Shown: positions 21,932 through 30,124, counted from the stretch's first letter. The stretch: DNA of 37,938 nucleotides from Deltaproteobacteria bacterium (GCA_016935975.1 JAFGPX010000125.1:1-37938), one strand, 5' to 3'. Made by a program: numbers and translations. Notes: generated from the letters alone by a model not told the origin.

Positions 21932-22450
21932 ATGAGCATCGGCAAGCGACTCTTCAACATGGCGCGTTCGGAGCTGAACTCGCTGCTCGACCGCGCGGCC
22001 GAGGCCGAGCGTCGGTCGAAGGCGGGCCGCGACCCCGACGAGGATCTCTACCGCCGTTTCAGTCTGGACGAGCTCTCCGACGAGGAGCTGGAGGCCGAGA
22101 TCGAGCGGCGCTATCGCGCGCGGCAAGCGGCGCGCGGTCCGGCCAAGGGCCCGCCGCCACGCTCGTCGGCCGGGGCTCGCCAAGCGCATCGCGCGGGCAG
22201 CGCGCGGCCGTCGGGCGCCGGGCCGGCGCACAGGCACGTGCCGGCGGACGAACTGCGCCTGGCCTATGCGGCGTTGGAGGTGCCGTACGGCGCGGATTTC
22301 GCGACGGTGCGCAAGTCGTACCGAACGCTCATGCGCAAGTACCACCCGGATCGCCACACCGGCTCGGCCGACAAGCAGAAGGCCGCCACCGAGCTGGCGC
22401 AGAAACTGACGCACGCCTACGACCTGATCGAGAAGCGCTCGCGCACCTGA
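21932..22450 (+). CDS. J-domain protein with a C-terminal J domain
   Basis: 172 residues. The J domain lies at the end (about residues 106-170) with the HPD motif at 138-140 (LMRKYHPDRH), so it can stimulate an Hsp70 (DnaK) ATPase. The N-terminal about 65 residues are acidic and helical (DELSDEELEAEIERRYRARQ), followed by a Gly/Ala/Pro/Arg linker. There is no Gly/Phe or zinc region, so it is a class III, non-DnaJ protein with an unknown client. It follows rlmH by 30 bp; TAGACT ends nine nt before its ATG, so it may have its own promoter. Confidence 0.85.
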   Translation: MSIGKRLFNMARSELNSLLDRAAEAERRSKAGRDPDEDLYRRFSLDELSDEELEAEIERRYRARQAARGPAKGPPPRSSAGARQAHRAGSARPSGAGPAHRHVPADELRLAYAALEVPYGADFATVRKSYRTLMRKYHPDRHTGSADKQKAATELAQKLTHAYDLIEKRSRT

Positions 22451-22453
22451 TTT

Positions 22454-22480
22454 CCGCCTCTTCCCAGCGGGCAGAGGCGG
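22454..22480. terminator. Hairpin between the J-domain gene and gpmA
   Basis: CCGCCTCT and AGAGGCGG form an 8-bp stem, extended after one mismatch by CCC/GGG with an AGC loop. It lies right after the J-domain stop, between convergent genes. No T-run follows on the plus strand. The rest of the gap to gpmA (22481-22594) is a G-rich plus strand with a further CCCC-GAA-GGGG hairpin. Confidence 0.5.
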
Positions 22481-22594
22481 CCGAGCCGCGAGGGCGCGAG
22501 CCAAGCGAGCGGAGGAGGTGGGGGAGGTGCGGGTCCCGAAGTCCCCGAAGGGGGGGCTTTGCGTTTGAGGGGGCCGCGCGACGCTACGTAGCCT

Positions 22595-23350
22595 CTATTT
22601 CTTCGCCTTGCCCTGGTTGGCCACGGCGTTCATGGCCGCCGCGACCGCCTCCTGGTCGCCCAGGTAGTAGTGTTTGATGGGCTTGAGCTTGTCGTCGAGC
22701 TCGTAGACCAACGGGATACCGGTCGGGATGTTCAGCTCGATGATGTCCTTGTCGGACATCTCGTCCAGGTACTTGACCAGAGCGCGCAGGCTGTTGCCGT
22801 GGGCCGCGATGAGCACGCGCTTGCCGCTCTTGATGACAGGCGTGATTTGCTCGTGCCAGGCGGGCAGAAAGCGCGCGACGGTGTCTTTCAAGCACTCGGT
22901 GGCCGGTAGCTCGTCGGGCTTCAGATCCGCGTAGCGTTTCTTCTCGTCGTTGCCCGGGTGGCGCGGATCGGTCCGCTCGAGCGCGGGCGGCGGAATGTCG
23001 TAGGCGCGCCGCCAGATCTTGACCTGCTGCTCGCCGAACTTGGCGGCGGTCTCGGCCTTGTTGAGCCCCTGCAGGGCGCCGTAGTGACGTTCGTTCAGCC
23101 GCCACGTCCGGTGCACCGGGATCCACATCAGATCCATGCCGTCGAGCGTGATCCACAGGGTGCGGATGGCGCGCTTGAGCACCGAGGTGAAGGCCACGTC
23201 GAAGGTGTAGCCCTCGGCCAGAAGCGTCTTGCCCGCCTGCTCGGCCTCGGCGAGCCCCTTTTCCGACAAGTCGACGTCGGTCCAACCCGTGAACTTGTTC
23301 TCCTTGTTCCATACGCTTTCGCCGTGCCGCAGCAGCACTACTTTGTACAT
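22595..23350 (-). CDS. gpmA: 2,3-bisphosphoglycerate-dependent phosphoglycerate mutase
   Basis: 251 residues. It interconverts 3- and 2-phosphoglycerate in glycolysis and gluconeogenesis through a phosphohistidine. The catalytic RHGES is at residues 8-12 and the second His is in AHGNSLRAL (about 184). The family block [17 protein letters not shown] and [10 protein letters not shown] are intact. The length is normal for dPGM. SD AGGAG precedes ATG 23350. It is transcribed on the minus strand after the DUF4178-like gene with 10 bp between, so the two may share a transcript although no metabolic link is obvious. Confidence 0.96.
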   Translation of the reverse strand: MYKVVLLRHGESVWNKENKFTGWTDVDLSEKGLAEAEQAGKTLLAEGYTFDVAFTSVLKRAIRTLWITLDGMDLMWIPVHRTWRLNERHYGALQGLNKAETAAKFGEQQVKIWRRAYDIPPPALERTDPRHPGNDEKKRYADLKPDELPATECLKDTVARFLPAWHEQITPVIKSGKRVLIAAHGNSLRALVKYLDEMSDKDIIELNIPTGIPLVYELDDKLKPIKHYYLGDQEAVAAAMNAVANQGKAKK

Positions 23351-23360
23351 GTCGTTTCTC

Positions 23361-23843
23361 CTATCCGCCTTGGGGCGTTGCGGGGCGTATTTCTAGCATG
23401 CTCTGGCGCACGGTTGCGCCCGCAAGCATGCGCACGCCGTCCGGCCAGGCCTCGATTTGCAGGGCCCGCCCGCCCGCGGCGCGGTACCGCGAGAGCGCGC
23501 ACTCGCTTTCCACACCGCCCCGCGCCGCGTCCGTCGACTCGATCCGAGCCGTTCCCGAGAGCTTGAGCAGGTAGCTTTCGCCGCCGTGGTAGATGATCGC
23601 GGGCGGGGGCGTGGCGATGTCGAACGACGGGATCTCCGCAAGAAGCAGAATACGATCTTCGATGTCGCTACCCGGGAGATCGAGATAGCGCACCTCGCCA
23701 GCCGCGACCAGGCGGGCGAGGCGCAGGGTGCGGCCCTGCAAGCGATAGCTCGTGATGGCCTCGACACGATAGGCGATGCCCTGGTAGTCGACGGTGTCGC
23801 CAAGGTGCATTTTCACGCGTTGTGCCCGGCAGTATTCTGCCAT
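23361..23843 (-). CDS. DUF4178-like domain protein
   Basis: 160 residues from ATG 23843, preceded by AAGGA; the ORF-track start lies over the archaemetzincin remnant and is rejected. The segment [23 protein letters not shown] resembles the beginning of DUF4178 beta-rich domains. The rest is predicted beta strands with a conserved-looking [15 protein letters not shown]. No signal peptide or membrane helix is present, so it is cytoplasmic. It is probably co-transcribed with gpmA. The function is unknown and the family call is tentative. It is divergent from the broken peptidase gene. Confidence 0.6.
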   Translation of the reverse strand: MAEYCRAQRVKMHLGDTVDYQGIAYRVEAITSYRLQGRTLRLARLVAAGEVRYLDLPGSDIEDRILLLAEIPSFDIATPPPAIIYHGGESYLLKLSGTARIESTDAARGGVESECALSRYRAAGGRALQIEAWPDGVRMLAGATVRQSMLEIRPATPQGG

Positions 23844-23868
23844 GCCGCCGTCCTTGGCAACCCCGTGA

Positions 23869-24242
23869 CCGCACAAGAGATTCTGCACCAAGGAGAACCG
23901 CAACTTCCCCCTGCTGGCCGACACCGACAAGAAGGTGACTTCAAGGTCCTGGCCCACGAGACCGGGCACATGTTCTCCATGGCCCACTGCACGGAAAACG
24001 AGTGCCTGATGAACGGCTCGAACTCTCTGGACGAAACGGATCGCAGCAGCATGCACCTCTGCCCGGTGTGCTTGCACAAGCTGCAATGGAACCTGAAGTT
24101 CGACGTGATGAGGCGCTACCGCGAGCTACGCGACATCTACGCCCGCGCCGGCTACGCCGATCTCGCGGACTGGACGCGAAGGCGTATCGCCAGCCTGCAG
24201 CCGGCAGATCCCTCCGCCGTGGAGCCAACGGCCTGCCGCTGA
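23869..24242 (+). pseudogene. Archaemetzincin zinc metallopeptidase, 5'-truncated and frameshifted
   Basis: The 3' part encodes the archaemetzincin core in one frame: HETGHMFSMAHC, then C-x4-C-x-M, a 16-residue gap and CPVC, closely following HEXXHXXGXXHC-X4-CXM-X17-CXXC (the usual Gly is Ser). The C-terminal helix region (KLQWNLKFD...RYRELRDIY) also fits. Upstream there is no room for the N-terminal half: the start of the divergent DUF4178-like gene is at 23843. G/C third-position bias is strong in this frame only from about 23937; from 23869 to 23936 it is strong in another frame, which reads KENRNFPLLADTDKK. A one-base shift near 23936 is the simplest reading. It is therefore a remnant, though a short functional start (GTG 23865) is not excluded. 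Confidence 0.75.
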
Positions 24243-24289
24243 CTGCCCATTGTCGAACCTGCTTTCGCGCAGAGCACAGGCGCGTGATT

Positions 24290-25147
24290 TCAACGCGTCC
24301 GCGGGAACACGATGGCGTAGGACGAGTCGCCCCGTCGCACGAGCGTGACCCGGCCGCGGCGGTAGGCGCGGCGATAGACCCCGTACCAGGGTTCTTCCGT
24401 GACCAGCGCGTTCTTCGCGATGAACTCGGGGACGTAGAGATCGATCTCCAGATAGCGGCCGTCCACGGCGGCGGACACGGCGGGGCCGAAGGCGTAGGGC
24501 GCAAACTCGGGCGATGGTCTGAGGTCGTTGTGGAGCGCGCCGCCGTAGCTCAGGACCGTGCGGCTGCCGGGCCGGGCCAGGGCCGCGAGGATCTGCTTTC
24601 CCAGTTGTTCACGGGTCAAGCGCAGCAAGCGATCGAAGTCGACCTCGGCCCCGCCCATCATGGCCTGGTAGTCCTTGCACCCGACCTCCAGAATGCGCGG
24701 GACCATGCCGCCGGCCTTCGCCCGACGGAGCAGCGTGACGACCTCGTTTTCGGTGCGCGCCGGGCGTCGGGTTGCCTTGTCGACCTGGGCCACGGCCTTT
24801 TCTTCCGCCTCGCCGCAGGCTCCGGACGCGATCCAGGTTTCCACGACCAAGTCCGTGGCGCCCGCCGCGCGCAGGGGGCCGAGAAGATCGCGCGTGAATC
24901 GCTTGAGAGCGGACGGGATGCGGGCCGTGGCCTTGGTCTGGTGGAACTCGCCGAAGGCGATCACGCGCGGCTCGCCGGCGAGCAGGTCGCGCAGGGCCGC
25001 AGCAGCGTTCGGGTACGAGGTGGCGGTAGGAGCGACTGCCGACGGTGGGACCGCGTCGATGGGCGTGGCCGCCTCTTTCGCATCGCGGCCCGGTCGCGCG
25101 GTCGCGGCAGCGAGCGCGAAGACGGCAAGCAACCCCGAGGCACACAT
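24290..25147 (-). CDS. Secreted ChaN/Tiki-superfamily-like protein
   Basis: 285 residues with an N-terminal hydrophobic signal (MCASGLLAVFALAAATARPG). The body shows RVIAFGEFHQTKATARIPSAL near residue 62, a distant VLSYGGALHNDL near residue 195, and a helical middle with VVETWI and LEVGCKDY. The GE-x-H and GG-x-x-H pattern is shared by the ChaN/Tiki/EreA-like superfamily, which includes iron-regulated ChaN and metal-dependent hydrolases; which one cannot be decided. A -10-like TAGAAT (25163-25158) overlaps the stop codon of the ParB-N-like gene and ends 10 nt before ATG 25147, so the gene probably has its own promoter and a very short leader. Confidence 0.55.
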   Translation of the reverse strand: MCASGLLAVFALAAATARPGRDAKEAATPIDAVPPSAVAPTATSYPNAAAALRDLLAGEPRVIAFGEFHQTKATARIPSALKRFTRDLLGPLRAAGATDLVVETWIASGACGEAEEKAVAQVDKATRRPARTENEVVTLLRRAKAGGMVPRILEVGCKDYQAMMGGAEVDFDRLLRLTREQLGKQILAALARPGSRTVLSYGGALHNDLRPSPEFAPYAFGPAVSAAVDGRYLEIDLYVPEFIAKNALVTEEPWYGVYRRAYRRGRVTLVRRGDSSYAIVFPRTR

Positions 25148-25157
25148 GACGGGGGCG

Positions 25158-25163
25158 ATTCTA
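25158..25163 (-). promoter_or_regulatory. -10 box overlapping a stop codon
   Basis: TAGAAT on the minus strand includes the TAG stop of the ParB-N-like gene and lies 10 nt before the ATG at 25147. Confidence 0.45.
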
Positions 25164-26129
25164 GCCCTCCTCTGGCGGGCCGCCGCCGCTGCGGGCCACG
25201 TCCTCGGGACGTATCTTGTCGAGCTTGAGCCCGCGGGCTCGCTTGCTCATGGTGGCGAGGAGGTCGGGCAATGCGGGCAGGGCGCCTTTGATGAACGGCA
25301 GCGGGTTGACGCGGGCCACGACGAACGTCTTGACGTAGGGACTCGCGAAGCCACGTTCCTTGAGCCCGGCCACCACGGCCACCACCGCATCGTCGAGGGC
25401 CAGCAAGGCATCGGCGCGCACTTCGCGCTCCGCGATTGCCGCGCGCAGCCGGCCGGGCAGCCAGGCGTCGGTCTTGCGCAAGATCGGATGGTAGGCGCCG
25501 CCCGAGAAGCGTGGCCTCTTGACGTAGGCGAAACCCAGGGTGATGAGCGCGGGCTCCTCGAATTCCAGGGCGTAGTCTTCTTCTTCGCCGTCGGCGAACG
25601 AGGCCAGGTCGCGCACCATGCGCAGAACGCCGATGGCCCGCTCGCGCAGGTTGTGCGCCTTCTCGATGTTGAGCGCCAGGATCTGGTAGGCGACCGCGGT
25701 CTCGGGCACGAGTAGGCCGAGCACCGTCTTGGCGCCCAGCTCCTTGAGCGCGGTCAGGCGGTGGTAGCCGTTCGGCACCCAGTAGCGGTAGAGCGCCTTT
25801 TCGCCTTCGCCCGCCGCGCGCTCTTCGCGCACCACGATGACGGGGTCGAGGAAGCGCTTGGTCTTGTCCATGGCCCTTACCAGGCGCCGGACGTGGCCGT
25901 CCGCAACGTCGCGCTGGAAAGGCGTGGGCGCCACCCGCTCGATGGGCAGGGCCACGAGGAGCAGGGTGTGCCCCCCGAGCGGCTCGCGGTAGCTCGACAG
26001 CACCGCGCCACCGTCGTCGGCCACGGCGCGCGCCAGGCGGGCCACTTCCGCCGGCAGGTCGGCGAGCGCGAGATCCGCAGGCAGGAGACCCGTGGGTTTG
26101 AGCTTGATACCGCGCCGGCGCTTGGGCAT
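25161..26129 (-). CDS. ParB/Spo0J N-terminal-domain protein (ParB-like nuclease fold)
   Basis: 322 residues. The N-terminal half has IERVAPTPFQRDVADGHVRRLVRAMDK followed by DPVIVVRE and YWVPNGYHRLTALKELGAKTV. This is the ParB-N order in which the classical GERRxRA loop is replaced by NGYHRLTAL. The C-terminal half has EKAHNLRERAIGVLRMVR, a helix-turn-helix-like region, but no clear ParB dimerisation domain. It is not a chromosomal ParB: no parA is near. Such orphan proteins are CTP-binding or DNA-processing regulators in other systems; the role here is unknown. SD GGGAGG and TACCAT precede ATG 26129. Confidence 0.75.
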   Translation of the reverse strand: MPKRRRGIKLKPTGLLPADLALADLPAEVARLARAVADDGGAVLSSYREPLGGHTLLLVALPIERVAPTPFQRDVADGHVRRLVRAMDKTKRFLDPVIVVREERAAGEGEKALYRYWVPNGYHRLTALKELGAKTVLGLLVPETAVAYQILALNIEKAHNLRERAIGVLRMVRDLASFADGEEEDYALEFEEPALITLGFAYVKRPRFSGGAYHPILRKTDAWLPGRLRAAIAEREVRADALLALDDAVVAVVAGLKERGFASPYVKTFVVARVNPLPFIKGALPALPDLLATMSKRARGLKLDKIRPEDVARSGGGPPEEG

Positions 26130-26448
26130 GGGGGACCTCCCTGCGATGGTACACCTTCGTTCCGACCCGGGTGGGAGCCCATCCCCCCCGCCGTGAGCCA
26201 GCGTCCATTTTCCATTCTCGTCCCTTGCACATGCGCCCTGGCGCGAGCGCTTGCACGGCCCACGTGCACGGGGGTGGCGTCACCACCATCGGCTTCGGCG
26301 ACGGCCACGACGAGGTGCTCGGGCAAGGGCTTTCGGGCGCCGCGACTCCGGCCGTCGTTTTGCCGGTTCCAGGCCCTTCTGTTTCGGCTACGCTCTTGAT
26401 GGTGCGACTAGCAAGAGCGAACGCTTGGGCAAGGAACCGGGAGACAAG
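26130..26448. promoter_or_regulatory. Divergent intergenic region with a regulatory stem-loop
   Basis: This gap separates the minus-strand ParB-N-like gene and the plus-strand FHA gene. It contains a perfect 8-bp inverted repeat, CGCTCTTG (26391-26398) and CAAGAGCG (26412-26419), with a 13-nt loop about 30 bp before the FHA start, and a small stem TGCACG-gccca-CGTGCA (26252-26268). The ParB-N-like promoter lies at the left end. No gene is seen; the ORF extension from 26251 lacks coding features. Confidence 0.5.
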
Positions 26449-27747
26449 ATGATCGTGCTAGTTCCCATCGACGAAGACGGTGAAGACAGGACACCGTTGG
26501 AATTCGACCAACCGCGCATCCGTGTCGGCCGCGGCCCACACAACGAGCTCGTTCTCGACGAGGAAGACCAGGCCGCCTCCTACGAGCACGCCCTGATCAA
26601 CGTCCAGGAGAACAGCGCGGTCGTCGTCTGCGAACCGACGGCCAACCCCACCTACATCGACGGCGCCGACATAAGTCTCGCTCCCGAGGAAGAGCGCCAG
26701 CTCAAGCCGGGCGACATCGTCTCCTTCGGGAAGGGCAGGTCCATGTTCCGTGTGAGTCGCATCGGAGAGCTTGCCGAGCCACGTCGGGTCTTGCAGAAGA
26801 AGGGGCGAGGCCGCTCGGGCACGACCCGTGGCAACCAGGGATCGGAGCGGCGTGCCGACGGCCCGCCCCCGCCACCTCGTGCAAGGGACGAAGATCACGA
26901 CCGAGATGTTTTCCCAATCACCTTTCAGGTCTTCAAAGCGGACCGGATGGTGCGAGAGGAAACCTTCGAGCAGCCGCTCGTTCGCATCGGCAGAATGAAG
27001 TCATCGCATCTCCTTCTTGACGACGAAAGCGTCTCGCGGACGCACGCCGTCGTCGAGGTCACGGCAGAGGGCGAGGTCCTGCTCATCGATCTCGATTCGA
27101 GCAGCGGCACGGCGATCGATGGCAAGAGAGTCAAGAAGGCGGTCCTCGCGTCGGGCGACCAAGTCGAATTCGGCAAGGCGCGCGTGGTCATCAAGTACGA
27201 CAAGACGGCCGCGAACGCGGCGACGAGGCCGAGGGCAGCCGTTCGCGGAAGAGGCGAACGACGTCGCCCCATCTCGACCCCGCCGCCTCCGCACGAGGCG
27301 GGCTTCGGCTCCAGCGGCACCGAGGTGCTGTCCCTGGACCAGCTGGAGGTCATCGACAGCCCGCGGCTCGTGGTGCGCCGCGGCGGCGCAGAGCAAGACG
27401 AGATCCCGTTGGTGAAGCCCTGCACCAGCATTGGCCGTCTTCCAGAAAACGACGTTCAACTCGACGATGGGGCGGTCAGCGGCAAACACGCCATGGTGGT
27501 CGCCGAGGCGGGGGTCTACCTGATCATCGACCAGCACAGCACGAACGGGACCTACTTGAACGGGGAGAGGTGCGTCGGCGAAAGCCTACGGCATGGTGAT
27601 GTCATCCAGATCGGCCGGTACGAGCTTGTCTTCGTCGCTTCGGGCCCGGAGTTCGCCCAGCACCCGCCGGGGACGGAGGTCTTGAGCCCGGAGGCGGCAC
27701 GCGCCATCTTCGCCAAGGTCGGCGGGCGTCGTCGCAACCAGAAGTGA
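26449..27747 (+). CDS. Triple FHA-domain protein
   Basis: 432 residues from ATG 26449 (GGGAGA upstream; the ORF-track start 66 codons earlier has no support). Three forkhead-associated domains, which bind phosphothreonine, lie at about 20-105, 175-250 and 325-400. Each has the GR motif. FHA2 keeps S-x-x-H (SVSRTHAVV) but has SSSGT where NGT is usual. FHA3 is canonical (SGKHAMVV, STNGTYLNG). FHA1 is degenerate, lacking the binding Ser/His and with NPTYIDG. It has no kinase, membrane or effector domain, so it is a soluble adaptor for Ser/Thr kinase signalling, abundant in myxobacteria. No kinase is adjacent. Confidence 0.92.
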   Translation: MIVLVPIDEDGEDRTPLEFDQPRIRVGRGPHNELVLDEEDQAASYEHALINVQENSAVVVCEPTANPTYIDGADISLAPEEERQLKPGDIVSFGKGRSMFRVSRIGELAEPRRVLQKKGRGRSGTTRGNQGSERRADGPPPPPRARDEDHDRDVFPITFQVFKADRMVREETFEQPLVRIGRMKSSHLLLDDESVSRTHAVVEVTAEGEVLLIDLDSSSGTAIDGKRVKKAVLASGDQVEFGKARVVIKYDKTAANAATRPRAAVRGRGERRRPISTPPPPHEAGFGSSGTEVLSLDQLEVIDSPRLVVRRGGAEQDEIPLVKPCTSIGRLPENDVQLDDGAVSGKHAMVVAEAGVYLIIDQHSTNGTYLNGERCVGESLRHGDVIQIGRYELVFVASGPEFAQHPPGTEVLSPEAARAIFAKVGGRRRNQK

Positions 27748-27774
27748 TCCAAACGCGGGCCACGTGCTCGTTTC

Positions 27775-27799
27775 GGCGCGGGCCCGCGCCCTCGCGGGC
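27775..27799. terminator. Perfect 16-bp palindrome between convergent genes
   Basis: GGCGCGGG-CCCGCGCC (27775-27790) has no loop. It overlaps a second stem, GCCCGCG-CCCT-CGCGGGC (27782-27799), so two mutually exclusive hairpins can form. It lies 28 bp after the FHA stop and 30 bp from the beta-helix stop and probably serves both transcripts. No T-run is present. Confidence 0.5.
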
Positions 27800-27819
27800 G
27801 CGCACGATGGCTGCCGCGC

Positions 27820-30027
27820 TCATGGCGTCGAGCGAGGCGAGGCTTGCCGTGTCGTCGTCGGAAGCGCTTCCGTTCCGGCCTTTTGCGCCGGCACGCCGGC
27901 GCCGCGATGGCGGGATCGGCGCAGGGCCGCGAACGCGGTCAAGACCAGGACTGCGATCTCGCCGCCGCCCGTCGGGCCGACCGTGTTGCAGCCACAGCCG
28001 CCGCCCTTGCCCGCGGCCGTGCCCGCGTCGGGCGAGAGGCCGCCGGTCCCAGGCGCGCCACCCGTGCCGACCGCTCCCCCGCCGCCCGAGACGCCGCCGG
28101 CGGCGCCAGGCCCGTCTGCGATCGCGGCGTCGCGGCTGCCCACCGCGCCGCCGGTGCCGGGGACGCCGCCGGCTCCCGGGGCGCCGCCCCCGGCCAGGCC
28201 CGAATCGACGACGATGCCGCCGTCCATGCCGATGCCGCCCGTGCCCATCGAGCCGCCCGCGCCGCCGCTGCCGAGCGCGCCTCCCGTGCTCGCCACTCCG
28301 CCGGTCCCGATGACGCCGCCCAAGCCACCCGTGCGCGGGCCATAGACCGGGGCAGCGACACCGATCTCGTACGCGCCGAGATCGGGCGCGGCGCCGGAAA
28401 AGCCGTCGTTGACGCCGGGAAGCGCGAGCCCCTTGTCCACGGCAGCGCTACCCGCGGCGAGCCGCAGATCGGGGGCGGGCTTGGGTGGGAAAGGATTGGA
28501 CGGGAAGGCGGGGCTGCTGGCGAAGATGCCCATGTCCACCTGCACGCCGTGCACCTCGGTGGTGCTCGACTGCATGGTCGCCACGCTGGAAAAGCGCGTG
28601 CCGCCGATCTTGCCCTCGAACTTGCCCGTGTCGATCGAGCCCAGGCCGTCGTAGTCGAACGAGCAGGTGCCGTCTGCGTCGCCCAGATCGAGCACGCGGC
28701 CGTTGCCGTTGCCGTAGCCGCCATAGGTGCCGCCGCCGGCGCCGCCGACGAAGAGGTTGTTGCGGAAGAAGGCGCGGCTCCAGGACTCGCCCGCGTAGCA
28801 GCCCCAGCCGTCGCCGCACTTGACCACGGTGTTGTGGAAAGCGACGTCGCCCACCGTGCCGTTGTGGAACTTGAAGGGCGAGTAGACCACGTTGTACATG
28901 ACGTTGCGGATGTAGTACGTCGGGCCGCCCAGGCTCGGCTGCGAGCTGGCGCCGACGAAGCAGTTGCGGATGCGGTTCTTCATGACCCGCACGTTGCCCA
29001 TGGCCGAGTCGGCCTCGATGCCGTCGTCGGTCGCCTCCTCGAGGTCGTTGTTGCAGATGTCGTTGGAAACCTGCTCGAAGGCCTCGTCGTATTCCATGTG
29101 CGAGATGTTGTCGCGGAAGCCCTTGACGTGATTCCAACACACCACGTGGCCCGAGCCGGTGAGCTGGATGCCTTCGCCGCCGTCGTAGCCGTCGGCGCCG
29201 AGCTGGCTGTCCTCCCAGGTCGCGCCGCCCACGATGTCGTTGTCCACGATGTAGTTGTTGCGCGGGATCGCGTCGCTCGTCTGCATGTTGATGCCGTTGC
29301 CGCTCGTGCGAATCCTGCAGCCGCGCACCACCACGTTCGAGGCGCCGCGCAGGCGCACCTCGCCCTGCACGGTGACGTTCTCGAGATAGACCCAGCGGCG
29401 GTTGTCCATGGTCACGCGGCCGCCGATGATCGCCGTGTCGGCCGATTCGCCGCGGATGACGATGGGCTGGTCGGTGGCGCCGCTCTTTGACACCGAAAAC
29501 GACGGGTAGCTGCCCGCGCCGAGCAGCAGGATGTCGCCGGGCGCCGCGGCCGCGAGGGCGCTGGTGAGCGTCGACGGGGTCACGGGCTTCGTCGTGGCGG
29601 TGGCCGGAGCGACGGGAATCGGGCGAGTGGTCGCAGTCGTGGTGGTCGTCGTCCCGCCGCCGTCGGGATCGGTCAACGTCAATGCGATCTCGTAGGTCTT
29701 GCCGGGCTCCAGGTCGAACAGACTGCCGGCGTGCTTGTTGGGCCATTGGCCGTTCCCCGAGCCGAAGTCGCCGGTGTCGTTCGCCCCCGCGGGCACACGG
29801 AAAAGCGGCAAACCGGTCTGCCACGCCGTCGCGCCGGCCTCGCGGTAGCGCACGTCGACGACGCCGTCGTTGTTGGCGTCGCCGGTGATGGCCCACTCGA
29901 TCGAGATGGCCTGGGTCGTCGGGTACGGCGTGGTCACCGCCCCGGGCGTGGTGGCGTTCTGCGCGAACGCAGAGCCGGCCCCCAGACCGCACAAAACCGC
30001 CGTCGCAATTCCAGCTCGCCGAAGCAT
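27820..30027 (-). CDS. Exported right-handed beta-helix surface protein with a MYXO-CTERM-like tail
   Basis: 735 residues. Signal peptide (residues 1-22), a fibronectin-III-like region (about 35-130, LEPGKTYEIALTLTDPDGGG), then a right-handed parallel beta-helix (about 155-480) with repeated N-x-V/I turns (YLENVTVQG, VVVRGCRIRTSGNGINMQ, VSNDICNNDLEEATDDGIEAD), as in polysaccharide-binding or -cleaving proteins. A Gly-Gly-Thr/Ala-rich linker (about 565-670) precedes CGC, a hydrophobic helix and LRRSRHRG: a MYXO-CTERM-like sorting signal for the myxobacterial surface. Unusually, about 25 more residues follow the Arg cluster. TAGAAT ends six nt before ATG 30027, so it is probably leaderless. Substrate unknown. 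Confidence 0.88.
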   Translation of the reverse strand: MLRRAGIATAVLCGLGAGSAFAQNATTPGAVTTPYPTTQAISIEWAITGDANNDGVVDVRYREAGATAWQTGLPLFRVPAGANDTGDFGSGNGQWPNKHAGSLFDLEPGKTYEIALTLTDPDGGGTTTTTTATTRPIPVAPATATTKPVTPSTLTSALAAAAPGDILLLGAGSYPSFSVSKSGATDQPIVIRGESADTAIIGGRVTMDNRRWVYLENVTVQGEVRLRGASNVVVRGCRIRTSGNGINMQTSDAIPRNNYIVDNDIVGGATWEDSQLGADGYDGGEGIQLTGSGHVVCWNHVKGFRDNISHMEYDEAFEQVSNDICNNDLEEATDDGIEADSAMGNVRVMKNRIRNCFVGASSQPSLGGPTYYIRNVMYNVVYSPFKFHNGTVGDVAFHNTVVKCGDGWGCYAGESWSRAFFRNNLFVGGAGGGTYGGYGNGNGRVLDLGDADGTCSFDYDGLGSIDTGKFEGKIGGTRFSSVATMQSSTTEVHGVQVDMGIFASSPAFPSNPFPPKPAPDLRLAAGSAAVDKGLALPGVNDGFSGAAPDLGAYEIGVAAPVYGPRTGGLGGVIGTGGVASTGGALGSGGAGGSMGTGGIGMDGGIVVDSGLAGGGAPGAGGVPGTGGAVGSRDAAIADGPGAAGGVSGGGGAVGTGGAPGTGGLSPDAGTAAGKGGGCGCNTVGPTGGGEIAVLVLTAFAALRRSRHRGAGVPAQKAGTEALPTTTRQASPRSTP
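28005..28340 (-). repeat. GG-rich low-complexity linker of the beta-helix gene
   Basis: DNA rich in GCCGCC/GGCGGC-type units encodes a degenerate Gly-Gly-x(1-4) linker just before the sorting tail. Similar linkers occur in the two lipoproteins at 32426-33631 and 33801-35234. Confidence 0.75.
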
Positions 30028-30033
30028 GACGGC

Positions 30034-30039
30034 ATTCTA
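30034..30039 (-). promoter_or_regulatory. -10 box of the beta-helix gene
   Basis: TAGAAT on the minus strand, six nt before ATG 30027, with no SD. The -35 is not recognisable. Confidence 0.5.
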
Positions 30040-30124
30040 CCAGCCCGTCGCAGTGTCGGGGGGATCTGGGCCGGTCGACGTCCTCAGCTCCATCGCAGGG
30101 CCTAGGCCGCGTTGTGGCGATGCC

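Noticed and set aside
22481-22560. G-quadruplex in the G-rich stretch before gpmA
   Set aside because: The runs of three or more G are separated by loops too long for a confident quadruplex.
25161-26129. Chromosome partitioning parAB locus
   Set aside because: There is no parA and the protein lacks the ParB C-terminal domain; the nearest parS-like site is 17 kb away and imperfect.
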